A stretch of DNA of 58,749 nucleotides from Paracoccaceae bacterium. Lineage in GTDB: Bacteria; Pseudomonadota; Alphaproteobacteria; Rhodobacterales; Rhodobacteraceae. Where the stretch lies: assembly GCA_021741245.1 (NCBI GenBank), contig JAIOYF010000019.1:1-58749 (forward strand), given 5' to 3'. Positions 27,210 to 35,503 of the stretch are shown here, piece by piece. Made by a program: the position numbers and the translations under genes. The notes under the pieces are model-generated. The model had not been told where the DNA came from and searched no databases. It saw only the letters and a list, made by a program, of their open reading frames with translations. Position 1 is the first letter of the stretch. Each line of letters opens with the position of its first letter.

Positions 27210-28202
27210 ATGGAAGCACATGCATTGGCAGCGGCCGTGGTGGCGGGGGATCGACGGGCACTGGCACGGGCGATCACACGGGTGGAAAGCGCGCGGGCCG
27301 ATCACCGGGTAGAGGCAGTGGCACTGGTGGCGGCGGCGCGGACGGCGGCCACGGCGCTGGGGCGGCAGGCGCTGCGTATTGGCCTTTCGGGCACGCCGGG
27401 GGTGGGGAAATCCACCTTTATCGAGGCCTTTGGCATGATGCTGGTGGGCCTTGGCCTGCGGGTGGCGGTGCTGGCGGTGGACCCAAGCTCGGCCCGGTCA
27501 GGCGGGTCGATCCTTGGCGACAAGACCCGGATGGACCGTTTGGCGCGCGAACCTGCGGCCTTTATCCGCCCCTCGCCCAGTCAGGCGCAGATGGGCGGCG
27601 TGGCCCGGCGCACGCGGGAGGCGGTGGCGCTGTGCGAGGCGGCGGGTTTTGACGTGGTGCTGATTGAAACCGTGGGCGTGGGCCAGTCGGAAACCGTGGT
27701 GGCCGAGTTGTGCGATGTCTTCGTGCTGTTGTTGGCCCCGGCGGGCGGGGATGAGTTGCAAGGAGTCAAACGCGGCATCATGGAAATGGCCGACATGATC
27801 TTTGTCAACAAGGCGGATGGCGATCTGAAACATGCCGCGATGCGGACCATGGCGGATTATGCGGGGGCGCTGCGCCTGCTGCGCCGTCGTCCGCAAGACC
27901 CTGATGGCTTTCCCAAGGCGATCTGCGTCTCGGCGCTGGAAGAGGCGGGGATTGAGCAGGGCTGGGACGAGATACAGGCGCTGACGGCGTGGCGGCGCGA
28001 GAATGGGCATTTTGAGGCCCGGCGTGCGGCGCAGGCGCGGCATTGGTTTGCCGAAGAGGTGCGCCAAGGACTGCTGGCCGTTCTGGGCCGCGAACCTGCG
28101 CGCGGCAGCATGGCGGCCTTTGGCAAACAGGTGGAGGCGGGGGACCTGTCGCCCGAGCAGGCCGCCGCTGATATGCTGGCGCTGTTGGGGCGCGGGGGCT
28201 GA
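27210..28202 (+). CDS. meaB: MeaB/ArgK-type G-protein chaperone of methylmalonyl-CoA mutase
   Basis: A 330-residue SIMIBI-class GTPase that protects and reloads adenosylcobalamin in methylmalonyl-CoA mutase. The P-loop is GTPGVGKS at residues 61-68, the switch region lies around VDPSSARSGGSILGDKTRM, and the base motif is NKAD. A C-terminal dimerisation arm follows. The start at 27210 is preceded by AAGG and matches the usual N-terminus; the frame is open from 27144. No mutase gene is in the window, although meaB is often next to it. Confidence 0.92.
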   Translation: MEAHALAAAVVAGDRRALARAITRVESARADHRVEAVALVAAARTAATALGRQALRIGLSGTPGVGKSTFIEAFGMMLVGLGLRVAVLAVDPSSARSGGSILGDKTRMDRLAREPAAFIRPSPSQAQMGGVARRTREAVALCEAAGFDVVLIETVGVGQSETVVAELCDVFVLLLAPAGGDELQGVKRGIMEMADMIFVNKADGDLKHAAMRTMADYAGALRLLRRRPQDPDGFPKAICVSALEEAGIEQGWDEIQALTAWRRENGHFEARRAAQARHWFAEEVRQGLLAVLGREPARGSMAAFGKQVEAGDLSPEQAAADMLALLGRGG

Positions 28203-28266
28203 GCCTTTCGCCCTGACGCCGCGCAAGCCATGCACCAAGCGCATAGCGGAAATGGCACGTCTTGGG

Positions 28267-28284
28267 ATTGTGCATCTGCAGCAT
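28267..28284 (+). promoter_or_regulatory. Upstream element shared by the two DUF1127 genes, copy 1
   Basis: ATTGTGCATCTGCAGCAT lies 70 bp before the first DUF1127 start. It matches 28799-28816, upstream of the second DUF1127 gene, in 17 of 18 bases. A further ATGGCA-GTCTT block lies just upstream of both. Equal spacing to the start codon suggests a shared promoter or operator. Confidence 0.5.
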
Positions 28285-28354
28285 GTGCCCCATCTTGGGT
28301 GCATGGAAAGGGCGGATGGGCCGCCTGGACCGATCCGAAGATGAGGGTATGAAA

Positions 28355-28570
28355 ATGGCTTATGTAACGTCCCAGCGCGCGTTTGGCGCAACTGCAATGG
28401 CATGGTTCGGGGATGTCGTAGCCGCTTGGGCAAACGCCCGCGAGCGTCGTTCTGTTTACACGAGAACCTTGCGCGAGCTTTCGTCACTGACGAATCGCGA
28501 ACTGGCTGACATCAACCTGTCACGGTCGCAGATCATCGAAGTGTCGCACGAAGCAGCCTACGGTAAATAA
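28355..28570 (+). CDS. ccaF1: DUF1127 protein, CcaF1-like
   Basis: A small, arginine-rich protein (71 residues from MAYVTSQRAFG). The DUF1127 core is TLRELSSLTNRELADINLSR at the C-terminal half. In Rhodobacter sphaeroides a 71-residue DUF1127 protein, CcaF1, is encoded just upstream of the CcsR sRNAs and acts in RNA maturation and turnover under stress. Here too CUCCUCCC-loop hairpins follow directly, which supports orthology. An alternative ATG is two codons upstream at 28349. Function is inferred from length, family and downstream context. Confidence 0.8.
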   Translation: MAYVTSQRAFGATAMAWFGDVVAAWANARERRSVYTRTLRELSSLTNRELADINLSRSQIIEVSHEAAYGK

Positions 28571-28733
28571 GGAATTCCCGGCACCTTTTCCTCCCGAAGG
28601 GGTCCGGAACCGCGGCGGCTGTCTTTCTCCTCCCTGACGCTGACGCGCACTTGGGTCTGACGCTTTCTCCTCCCTGCGTCAGGCATCTGCAAACGGCGAT
28701 CCCGTCCTCCCCGGGGTCGCCGTTTTCTTTTTT
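28571..28733 (+). ncRNA. Candidate CcsR-type sRNA cluster (CUCCUCCC-loop hairpins)
   Basis: Directly after the DUF1127 stop codon lie three stem-loops that expose anti-Shine-Dalgarno-like loops. The first is at 28575-28609, with loop CCTCCCG on an A/U- and G-rich stem. The second is near 28620-28639, a short stem around TTTCTCCTCCCT. The third is at 28655-28684, a 9-bp stem (CTGACGC with GCGTCAG at its core) with the same TTTCTCCTCCCT loop. A strong terminator ends the unit at 28733. R. sphaeroides CcsR1-4 sRNAs have this arrangement: co-transcribed with a DUF1127 gene and carrying CUYCUCCC loops. Stress induction is expected from that system but is not visible here. Confidence 0.75.
28692..28733 (+). 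terminator. Rho-independent terminator of the DUF1127-sRNA unit
   Basis: A 13-bp stem (AACGGCGATCCCG with CGGGGTCGCCGTT, one G-T pair) and a short loop are followed by TTCTTTTTT. This is one of the strongest terminators in the window and closes the candidate sRNA transcript. Confidence 0.9.
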
Positions 28734-28798
28734 GGTCCGCGCATCGCAAGACCAAGGCACATCTGCGCAAGGCGCATGGCAGGTCTTCGCAACCCGGT

Positions 28799-28816
28799 AT
28801 TGTGCACCTGCAGCAT
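28799..28816 (+). promoter_or_regulatory. Upstream element shared by the two DUF1127 genes, copy 2
   Basis: ATTGTGCACCTGCAGCAT lies 72 bp before the second DUF1127 start. It differs from copy 1 (28267-28284) by one base. Since the terminator at 28733 lies upstream, this gene needs its own promoter, and the shared element is the best candidate for controlling it together with the first gene. Confidence 0.5.
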
Positions 28817-28888
28817 TTCACCAGATACTGTGAGACGGAGAGGAACGCATTCGCCGTCAGACATCGGCAATAGATAAGGATAAAGCGC

Positions 28889-29110
28889 ATGGCTTATTCG
28901 AATTCCACCTCTGCGCGGGGCAATCTGCCAATGGCATGGATCAATGGGATCTTTGCAAATTGGAAACTGGCCGCCCTGCGACGCAACCGCTATCTGACCA
29001 CGCTTCGCCTGCTTGAAGGCATGACGGATCGTGAATTGGCCGATATCAACATCAGCCGCCTGTCGATCCGCGACGTGGCCTATGAGGCCGCGTTCGGCAA
29101 ATCGCGCTGA
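28889..29110 (+). CDS. Second DUF1127 protein
   Basis: A 73-residue paralogue of the protein at 28355. Its C-terminal half, TLRLLEGMTDRELADINISR, matches the DUF1127 core, and VAYEAAFGKSR parallels VSHEAAYGK of the first. It is not followed by CUCCUCCC hairpins. The common upstream element suggests a local duplication of promoter and gene, with the sRNAs kept only behind the first copy. A ribosome site (AAGGATAAAG) precedes the ATG. Confidence 0.8.
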   Translation: MAYSNSTSARGNLPMAWINGIFANWKLAALRRNRYLTTLRLLEGMTDRELADINISRLSIRDVAYEAAFGKSR

Positions 29111-29224
29111 ACTAAGGCGGGTTGGGGGTAAGGCGGGGGCGAACTCTGTCACACTCTGTTACCGTTGCCATCTGTTCGGGCGCGCGTTTCTGGGATAACC
29201 CATCCCAGAGGCAGCGGAGAGCGG

Positions 29225-30427
29225 ATGATGGATACCACACAGGCGCGGCGCGGTCGTTGGGCCGTGGCGATGATGTTCGCCGCAAACGGCTTTGTCATGG
29301 GGGCATGGGCGCCGCAAATTCCGCTGCTGTTGCCCCGGCATAGCATCAGCGAATCGGTGCTTGGCCTGCTGATCCTTGTGCTGGGCCTTGGGGCTGTGGG
29401 GGCGATGCTGTTCACGGGGCGATTGATCGGGACATATGGTTCGGTCAAGGTGCTGCGCGGCTTTGCGCTCTCGGCCTCGGTCGCGCTGCCCTTGGTGGTG
29501 TTTTCCCCCAATCTTTGGGTGCTGGCCCCGGCCATGGCACTGCTTGGCGCGCTGATCGGCTGCATGGATGTGTCGATGAACGCCAATGCGGTCGAGGTGG
29601 AGCGCGGGTTGAAGCGGGCCATCATGTCGTCAAGCCACGGGTTCTGGAGCCTTGGCGGCTTTGTCGGTGGGTCGATGGGCGCGTGGATCGTGGCGGTCTG
29701 GGGCGCGCAGACGCAGGCTGTTGTGGTGGGGATCGCCTCGGCGGCCCTTATCGTGCTGGCGATGCCGTTCTTGCAAGGCGATCCTGCCGCCCCGGCCCCT
29801 GCCGCAGATCACCCTGCCCCAAAATCCGGCCTGTTCCCGCGTGAGGCGGGCCTGTGGCTGTTGGGGGCGATGGCGCTGTTTTCCATGGTGCCCGAAGGGG
29901 CGGTGCTGGATTGGGCGGCGCTCTATCTCAAGCAGGAATTGGGGTCAGACGTGTTTCGCTCGGGCCTTGCCTTTGCGTTTTTCTCGGGCGCGATGGCGGT
30001 GATGCGCTTTGCGGGCGACGGGGTGCGCAATCGCTTCGGCGCGGTGCGCACGCTGCAAGCCTCGGGCCTGTTGGCGGCCTTGGGCCTCTTGCTGGCGGCG
30101 GTGGCCCCCAGTGACAGCCTTGCGATTGTGGCGTTTTTCATCACCGGGCTGGGGGTTGCCAATATGGTGCCCATCATGTTCTCGGCGGCGGGCAATTATC
30201 CCGGATTGCCCTCGGGTGTGGCGATTTCCATTGTGACGATGGTGGGCTATGCGGGCATTCTGGTGGCCCCGGCCAGCATCGGGTTTATCGCCGAACATAT
30301 CGGCTTTCGCTGGACCTATGCCGGGCTGTCGCTATTGCTGGTGCTGGTGGCGTCTTTGGCGGGCAGCACGGCGGGGGCAGATGGGGAGCATGCCCGCCCT
30401 CAGGTCAGCAAGAGGCCTGCCACCTGA
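29225..30427 (+). CDS. MFS transporter
   Basis: A 400-residue major facilitator with about twelve membrane segments. It starts MMDTTQARRGRWAVAMMFAANGF, and GGAGAG precedes the ATG. The loop between helices 2 and 3 (FTGRLIGTYGSVKVLRGF) fits the MFS signature region. It resembles the YbjJ-like branch, whose substrates are unknown. Its 3' end overlaps the opposing isochorismatase-like gene by 28 bp, so the two converge. Confidence 0.85.
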   Translation: MMDTTQARRGRWAVAMMFAANGFVMGAWAPQIPLLLPRHSISESVLGLLILVLGLGAVGAMLFTGRLIGTYGSVKVLRGFALSASVALPLVVFSPNLWVLAPAMALLGALIGCMDVSMNANAVEVERGLKRAIMSSSHGFWSLGGFVGGSMGAWIVAVWGAQTQAVVVGIASAALIVLAMPFLQGDPAAPAPAADHPAPKSGLFPREAGLWLLGAMALFSMVPEGAVLDWAALYLKQELGSDVFRSGLAFAFFSGAMAVMRFAGDGVRNRFGAVRTLQASGLLAALGLLLAAVAPSDSLAIVAFFITGLGVANMVPIMFSAAGNYPGLPSGVAISIVTMVGYAGILVAPASIGFIAEHIGFRWTYAGLSLLLVLVASLAGSTAGADGEHARPQVSKRPAT

Positions 30428-30975
30428 TCTGTTGTGGTCAATTGCGCGAAATCCGCGCCCAGCAAGGACAGGGTGACACGGTGCACGACCGCCGCGTCCA
30501 ACCGCCCGCCATCATGGGCGGGCAAGTCAAATCCCAGGAGCGCATCGCCCGGCAAGATCACCGAAAACCCAAGGTCAGAGGCCGCGCGCGTGGTGGAGGT
30601 GATGCAAAACGCAGCCACCGCGCCCACAAGAACGATGCGGTCAATGCTGTGACGGCGCAAATGTCGGTCCAGCCCCGTGCCCGCAAAGGCAGAGGAGCCG
30701 GATTTCCAGAACACCGCCTCGGTTTCCAGAGGCAGGGCGCAAGGCATCGGCGCGCCGCTGGGGCTGTCCTTGGTAAAGGGTGTGCCGGGTTCATCATGAT
30801 GCACATGGATCACCGGCAGGCCGCGCGCCCGGAACAGAGCCAACACCTTGGCCATATTCTCGGGCGCTTGTGCCACAGCCACCTCACGCCCCGCCGCGAT
30901 GCGTTCGGCCATGCCCATCTGCATGTCGATCATCACCAGCGCGGTGCGCGCGTTGGCTGCGGCAGGCGCGCTCAT
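30400..30975 (-). CDS. Isochorismatase-like cysteine hydrolase
   Basis: A 191-residue hydrolase of the isochorismatase superfamily. The catalytic triad fits: Asp17 in VMIDMQ, Lys91 in VFWKSG and Cys124 in AAFCITSTTRAA, next to the usual cis-peptide region GAVAA. Such enzymes hydrolyse amides (nicotinamidase, ureidoacrylate amidohydrolase) or vinyl ethers; the exact substrate cannot be read. Its start overlaps the stop codon of the DUF1993 gene by 4 bp, so they form an operon. Confidence 0.85.
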   Translation of the reverse strand: MSAPAAANARTALVMIDMQMGMAERIAAGREVAVAQAPENMAKVLALFRARGLPVIHVHHDEPGTPFTKDSPSGAPMPCALPLETEAVFWKSGSSAFAGTGLDRHLRRHSIDRIVLVGAVAAFCITSTTRAASDLGFSVILPGDALLGFDLPAHDGGRLDAAVVHRVTLSLLGADFAQLTTTDQVAGLLLT

Positions 30976-31466
30976 GCAGCGCCCATATAGTCGCCCTTGC
31001 CAACCTCCACGCCGTTGTGGCGCAAGATGTTATAGGCGGTGGTCAGATGAAAGTGGAACTGCGGCATGGAATAGAGGTTGAGGAAATCCTCGCCCGTCAT
31101 CTGCACCTCATTGCCGCGCATCTTGAGCGTGACCGTCCGGGCCCCGGCGCCGTCATAGCGATCGGCGTCAAACCCGGCGATATAGCCGCGCGCGGCCTGA
31201 ATCCGGGCCTGCAGATCGGCAAAGCTGACCTCGGTGTCGGGGAAGCTCTTGGGGTCTTCGCCCGCCAGACGGGCCGCCCCACGGGCTGCAAAATCGCAGG
31301 TCAGCTGCACCTGACGCACAAAGGGGAACATGTCGGGGAACAGCCGAAAGGTCAGCATCGCCTCTGGCTTGATGGACTTGGCCTCGCAATGCGCCTCGGC
31401 CTTGGTCAGGATCTTGGACAATGCGCCAAGAAAACGGTCATAAACGGCGACGGAACGGTGATACAT
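30972..31466 (-). CDS. DUF1993 protein
   Basis: A 164-residue protein of the DUF1993 family, related to DinB-like four-helix bundles. Typical parts are the start MYHRSVAVYDRFLGALSKIL, the core MFPFVRQVQLTCDFA and the end MPQFHFHLTTAYNILRHNGVEVGKGDYMG. The histidines in FHFHLTTAYNILRHNG may bind metal. I start it at 31466, where GGAGG stands 5 bp upstream. It is translationally coupled to the isochorismatase-like gene. No function is known. Confidence 0.87.
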   Translation of the reverse strand: MYHRSVAVYDRFLGALSKILTKAEAHCEAKSIKPEAMLTFRLFPDMFPFVRQVQLTCDFAARGAARLAGEDPKSFPDTEVSFADLQARIQAARGYIAGFDADRYDGAGARTVTLKMRGNEVQMTGEDFLNLYSMPQFHFHLTTAYNILRHNGVEVGKGDYMGAA

Positions 31467-31561
31467 GGGGGCCTCCATTTGCCTGCAGGCGATTGATCTG
31501 CCCTTGGACGCGATTGGTCAAGGGTGGTTGAAGCAGGGGACAGATGTGCTAGGTGGCGGGC

Positions 31562-32113
31562 ATGACATCTCACCTTGATCTTTCCGCCCGCAAGGGCCTG
31601 CCGGACGAGTTGCGCCAGCTGCTTACGCTGTTTCCCCGCGAGGGCTGGCAAAAGGCGCCGGGGTTTCACGGTCTGGCGGCCTTCTGGCTGGACCGCCACC
31701 TTGGCTTTCGCAGCATGCTGGGGATGCTGGCGGAGGAGGCCGAAGCGATGGTGGATGGCAAAATGCCACCCGAGCGCTGGCGGCAGCGCGTTTCGGCGAT
31801 TGGCGGGCATCTGGTGCAAGACCTTTTGGGCCATCACCAGATCGAGGATGACGCCTATTTCCCACAGATGGTGCAGTTGGAAAAGCGCCTGAGCCATGGG
31901 TTCGAGATTCTGGACCGCGATCATCATGCGTTGGACGGGCTGCTGGACGGCTTTGTCAAAGGTGCAAACAAGGCCTTGCAAGCCAAGGATGCGCGCAGCG
32001 CCGCGGGGCGCTTTCGAGAGGGGCTGGTGCCTTTTGAGCGCCAGTTGATCCGGCATCTGGAGGATGAGGAAGACCTGATCATCCCGGTCATCCTGAAGCA
32101 TCGGATGCGATAG
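31562..32113 (+). CDS. Hemerythrin-domain protein
   Basis: A 183-residue helical protein of the hemerythrin HHE family. Iron-binding residues are suggested by GHHQIEDDAYFP, DRDHHALDGLLDGF and LIRHLEDEEDLIIPVIL, giving the His/Glu/Asp set for a di-iron centre. Bacterial HHE proteins sense or store oxygen, NO or iron. It stands alone, divergent from the DUF1993 gene and convergent with argF. The specific role is not evident. Confidence 0.85.
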   Translation: MTSHLDLSARKGLPDELRQLLTLFPREGWQKAPGFHGLAAFWLDRHLGFRSMLGMLAEEAEAMVDGKMPPERWRQRVSAIGGHLVQDLLGHHQIEDDAYFPQMVQLEKRLSHGFEILDRDHHALDGLLDGFVKGANKALQAKDARSAAGRFREGLVPFERQLIRHLEDEEDLIIPVILKHRMR

Positions 32114-32222
32114 CGCGGCGGATCAGGGGCGGCCCGGAATTTGGAAAATTCCGGCAAAATTCTTGCAAGAATTTTGGCCGGCCCATCGGGCCGGCGCGCG
32201 GCGTTGGGATTAGGGCGCGGGA

Positions 32223-33149
32223 TTACTTGCCAAGGCACCAGCGCATGATCGCCTTTTGCGCATGCAGGCGGTTTTCGGCCTCGTCAAAGATCACCGAATG
32301 CGGACCGTCCATCACGGCACTTGTCGCCTCGTCATTGCGATGCGCGGGCAGGCAATGCATGAACAGGCTGTCCGGCTTGGCCCGGGCCATCAGCGCCTCA
32401 TTGACCTGATAGCCGCGCAACTGGTTATGGCGGCGTTCCTTGGCGCTTTCGGGATCATGCATGCTGACCCAAGTATCCGTCACCACAAGATCAGCCCCCA
32501 GAACCGCCTTGTTGGGATCGCGTTCGATGGTGATCGGGTGGCCGGATTTGGCCGCGAACTCCATCCAGACGGGTTCGGGGTCCAGCGTTTCGGGCCCGGT
32601 GAAGGTCAGATCGAAGCCAAAGCGCCCGGCGGCATGGGCAAAGCTGGCAAAGACATTGTTACCATCGCCAGCCCAGACCACCTTTTTGCCCGCGATGGGG
32701 CCACGATGTTCTTCATAGGTCATCACATCGGCCATGATCTGGCACGGATGGGTGCGGTTGGTCAGGCCGTTGATCACGGGCACCGTGGCGTGTTCGGCCA
32801 TTTCCAGAAGCGTCGCCTCTTCAAAGGTGCGGATCATGATCAGATCGACATAGCGCGACAGCACGCGGGCGGTATCGGCAATGGTTTCGCCGTGGCCAAG
32901 CTGCATTTCCTTGCCCGAAAGCACCATGGTTTGCCCGCCCATCTGGCGCACGCCCACGTCGAAGGACACCCGGGTGCGGGTGGAGGGTTTTTCAAAGATC
33001 AGCGCCACCATATGGCCCGCCAAGGGCTGGTCATCGTCGGGCATGCCTTTGGGTCGGCCACCGCGTGCGGTTTTCATGGCATGGGCGCTGTCGATCATGT
33101 GCCGCAGGTTGGTGGCATCGGTTTTGTGGATATCGAGAAAATGTTTCAT
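32223..33149 (-). CDS. argF: Ornithine carbamoyltransferase
   Basis: A 308-residue OTCase that joins carbamoyl phosphate and ornithine to give citrulline in arginine synthesis. Signatures are [12 protein letters not shown] (STRTR at 56-60, binding carbamoyl phosphate), THPCQIMAD and [10 protein letters not shown] start it at 33149 ([18 protein letters not shown]), the usual N-terminus; the open frame extends upstream through a repeat and is not coding. It lies 103 bp downstream of argD on the same strand. Confidence 0.96.
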   Translation of the reverse strand: MKHFLDIHKTDATNLRHMIDSAHAMKTARGGRPKGMPDDDQPLAGHMVALIFEKPSTRTRVSFDVGVRQMGGQTMVLSGKEMQLGHGETIADTARVLSRYVDLIMIRTFEEATLLEMAEHATVPVINGLTNRTHPCQIMADVMTYEEHRGPIAGKKVVWAGDGNNVFASFAHAAGRFGFDLTFTGPETLDPEPVWMEFAAKSGHPITIERDPNKAVLGADLVVTDTWVSMHDPESAKERRHNQLRGYQVNEALMARAKPDSLFMHCLPAHRNDEATSAVMDGPHSVIFDEAENRLHAQKAIMRWCLGK

Positions 33150-33176
33150 GTCGTTTCTTTTCAGATGGCGAGGGAC

Positions 33177-33240
33177 GGGGGCTCTGCCCCCGAAGCGCGA
33201 TCTGGCCTGCGGCCAGACCGCTGCCCCCGGGATATTTAGG
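33177..33240. repeat. Rhodobacterales-type intergenic palindromic repeat between argD and argF
   Basis: Two adjacent perfect hairpins, GGGGGC-TCT-GCCCCC (33177-33191) and TCTGGCC-TGC-GGCCAGA (33201-33217), are followed by CCCGGGATATTTA. I recognise this composite, ending in GGGATATTTA and a purine-rich tail, as a very common intergenic repeat in Rhodobacteraceae genomes. It could shape mRNA stability between the two arginine genes. It is the only full copy in the window. Confidence 0.7.
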
Positions 33241-33252
33241 AACAGATGAAGA

Positions 33253-34446
33253 TCAAGGCTGTGCCTCGAAACTCGGGGTCTCAAGATCGGTGGCGGCGGC
33301 ATCAAGGCGGCGCAGGGCCTCTGTGATGTCGGCCTCGGGGATGTTGAGTGCGGGCAAAAGGCGCAGCACATTGTCGGCGGCGGCGACGGTCAGCAGGTGC
33401 CGGGCATATCCTGCCTTGACCACATCGGTATTGGGGACCACGCATTTGAGGCCAAGGATCAGGCCTTGGCCGCGCACGGCTTCAAACACCGTTGGGTGAT
33501 TGGCGACGAGGCCTTCGAGGCCTTGCCGGAACTGTGCGGATTTGGCCGAGACGGCGTCGAGAAAGGCAGGGTCGGAGACGATTTCGGTGACGCGGGCGGC
33601 CACTGCGCAGCCAAGGGGGTTGCCGCCATAGGTGGAGCCATGGGTGCCTGCAACCATGCCCGAGGCAGCCTCTTCGGTGGCGAGCACCGCGCCGATGGGA
33701 AAGCCGCCGCCGATGCCTTTGGCGACCATCATGATGTCGGGCGAGATGCCTGCCCATTCATGCGCGAACAGCTTGCCGGTGCGGCCCATGCCACATTGGA
33801 CCTCGTCAAAGATCAACAGGGTGCCGGTGCTGTCGCACAGATCGCGCAGGCCTTTGAGGCATTGGTCGGGCACCGGACGGATGCCGCCTTCGCCCTGAAT
33901 GGGTTCAATCATCACCGCGCAGGTCTGCGAGGTGATGGCCGCGCGGATGGCGTCATGATCGGCCCATTTGAGGTGGCGAAAGCCGGGCAGGAGGGGGCCA
34001 AAGCCCTTTGTCATCTTTTCCGATCCGGCGGCGGCGATGGCCCCGGTGGAGCGGCCATGGAAGGCCCCCTCAAAGGTGATGATCTCGGTCCTGTCGGGCT
34101 GGCCTTTTTCATACCAGTATTTCCGCGCCATCTTGATCGCAAGCTCGGCCGTCTCGGTCCCGGAATTGGTGAAAAACACCGTATCGGCAAAGGTTTTCTC
34201 GACCAGCATCTCGGCCAGCCGTTCTTGTTCGGGAATGCGGTAGACGTTTGAGACATGCCACAGCTTGCCCGCCTGCTGGGTCAGCGTATCCACCAGCGCC
34301 GGATGGGCATGGCCCAAGGCATTGACCGCGATGCCCGAGCCAAGGTCGAGATATCGGCTGCCATCTTCGGCAAAGAGCCAACTGCCCTGACCATGGGTAA
34401 AGGCAAGGGGCGCGCGGTTATAGGTGGGCAATACGGCAGAAATCAT
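33253..34446 (-). CDS. argD: Acetylornithine/succinyldiaminopimelate aminotransferase
   Basis: A 397-residue class III PLP aminotransferase that makes N-acetylornithine for arginine synthesis. The PLP lysine is in [15 protein letters not shown], and other signatures are [26 protein letters not shown] and [12 protein letters not shown]. It precedes argF on the same strand, the common alphaproteobacterial argD-argF order. The start [21 protein letters not shown] is typical. Confidence 0.94.
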   Translation of the reverse strand: MISAVLPTYNRAPLAFTHGQGSWLFAEDGSRYLDLGSGIAVNALGHAHPALVDTLTQQAGKLWHVSNVYRIPEQERLAEMLVEKTFADTVFFTNSGTETAELAIKMARKYWYEKGQPDRTEIITFEGAFHGRSTGAIAAAGSEKMTKGFGPLLPGFRHLKWADHDAIRAAITSQTCAVMIEPIQGEGGIRPVPDQCLKGLRDLCDSTGTLLIFDEVQCGMGRTGKLFAHEWAGISPDIMMVAKGIGGGFPIGAVLATEEAASGMVAGTHGSTYGGNPLGCAVAARVTEIVSDPAFLDAVSAKSAQFRQGLEGLVANHPTVFEAVRGQGLILGLKCVVPNTDVVKAGYARHLLTVAAADNVLRLLPALNIPEADITEALRRLDAAATDLETPSFEAQP

Positions 34447-34833
34447 GGCTGGTGCCCTTTCAAGGCGTCATGGGGCCGGGTCGGGTTGGCTATCCCCCCA
34501 TGGCCGCAAGATGCGGATCATTGGGGAAAGCTAAGCCGTAGCGGCTGGCTGTGGGGGGTGTCAATGCGCCCATGGGGGCGCAAAGGCGGCGGGTTGGGGA
34601 TTTTGTGCCCTATACGCCGGGCATGCGGGACCACACGCCTTAGCGGCGTCGGATACGTCGGAACTGGCGGACGATCATGGTCATTTGGGCTGAGTAGGCC
34701 AAGATCGGCCTTGTGTAAACGAAAAACATGGCCTCCGGGCCCGGTCAGGCCCGTGAACTTGTTGCTGTGCGCTTGTATCCGCCGCGCTGACGGTTAGAAT
34801 GGGGACCAACCAGCCGGAAAAGCGGAGAATGCC
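34447..34833. other. Divergent intergenic region between argD and gcrA
   Basis: This gap of almost 390 bp must hold the argD promoter (leftward) and the gcrA promoter (rightward). A weak sigma-70-like pair, TTGTAT at 34773-34778 and TAGAAT at 34795-34800 (16 bp apart), lies 34 bp before gcrA. GGAG stands just ahead of its start codon. I see no gene and no ARG-box-like palindrome in it. Confidence 0.35.
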
Positions 34834-35433
34834 ATGTCCTGGACGGATGAGCGCGTCGAGACGCTCAAGCGCATGTGGGCCGAAGGTCAATCGGCCAGCC
34901 AGATCGCCAAAGAGCTTGGCGGTGTCACGCGCAATGCGGTCATCGGCAAGGTCCATCGTCTTGGCCTGTCAAACCGCGTGAGCGGTGGCAAGGATGACGT
35001 TGAAGAGGACGTGCCCGCCCCCATGGCGGCCAAGCCCGCACCTGTGGCCGAGGCAAAGCCGGAACCAGAACCCGTGGCGCCGGTTCGGGTGGCCCCGGAA
35101 CGGCCTGCGGTCGCGCCCGCGCCGGTGTCCAATGTAACCCCCCTGCCCCTGCGCAAGTCGATTGTGCCGGCAGGGCAGCCCTTGCCGCCGCAGCCGTCGG
35201 CCAATGAGATCAGCCCCGAGGCGCTTGCCTCGGTGCGTGAGGTGGAAAAGCGTGCCAAGCGTCTGTCGCTGATGGAGTTGACCGAGCGGACCTGCAAATG
35301 GCCGGTGGGCGACCCTGCGACCGAGGACTTCTGGTTTTGCGGATTGCCGAGCGTGGCAGGCAAACCCTATTGCGAGGCCCATGTCGGCGTGGCCTTCCAA
35401 CCGATGAGCGCGCGGCGGGATCGCCGCCGCTGA
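34834..35433 (+). CDS. gcrA: GcrA cell cycle regulator
   Basis: A 199-residue protein. The N-terminal DNA-binding helix-turn-helix is unmistakable (MSWTDERVETLKRMWAEGQS, QIAKELGGVTRNAVIGKVHRLGL). A proline/alanine-rich linker (about 60-115) leads to the C-terminal sigma-70-binding domain, TCKWPVGDPATEDFWFCGLP with AGKPYCEAHVGVAF. In Caulobacter GcrA binds RNA polymerase sigma-70 and activates promoters methylated at GANTC by CcrM. It is monocistronic with its own terminator. The linker is the variable part of the family. Confidence 0.95.
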   Translation: MSWTDERVETLKRMWAEGQSASQIAKELGGVTRNAVIGKVHRLGLSNRVSGGKDDVEEDVPAPMAAKPAPVAEAKPEPEPVAPVRVAPERPAVAPAPVSNVTPLPLRKSIVPAGQPLPPQPSANEISPEALASVREVEKRAKRLSLMELTERTCKWPVGDPATEDFWFCGLPSVAGKPYCEAHVGVAFQPMSARRDRRR

Positions 35434-35453
35434 TCCTCGGGCACGAAACGCAC

Positions 35454-35481
35454 AAAGGGCGGCCAATGGCCGCCCTTTTTT
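35454..35481 (+). terminator. Rho-independent terminator of gcrA
   Basis: A perfect 8-bp stem (GGGCGGCC, loop AAT, GGCCGCCC) is flanked by AAA on the left and six T on the right, 21 bp after the gcrA stop codon. It also serves the convergent chemoreceptor gene only weakly, because the minus strand has just three T. Confidence 0.9.
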
Positions 35482-35503
35482 CATGAGTGACCTTTGGCCC
35501 GGA

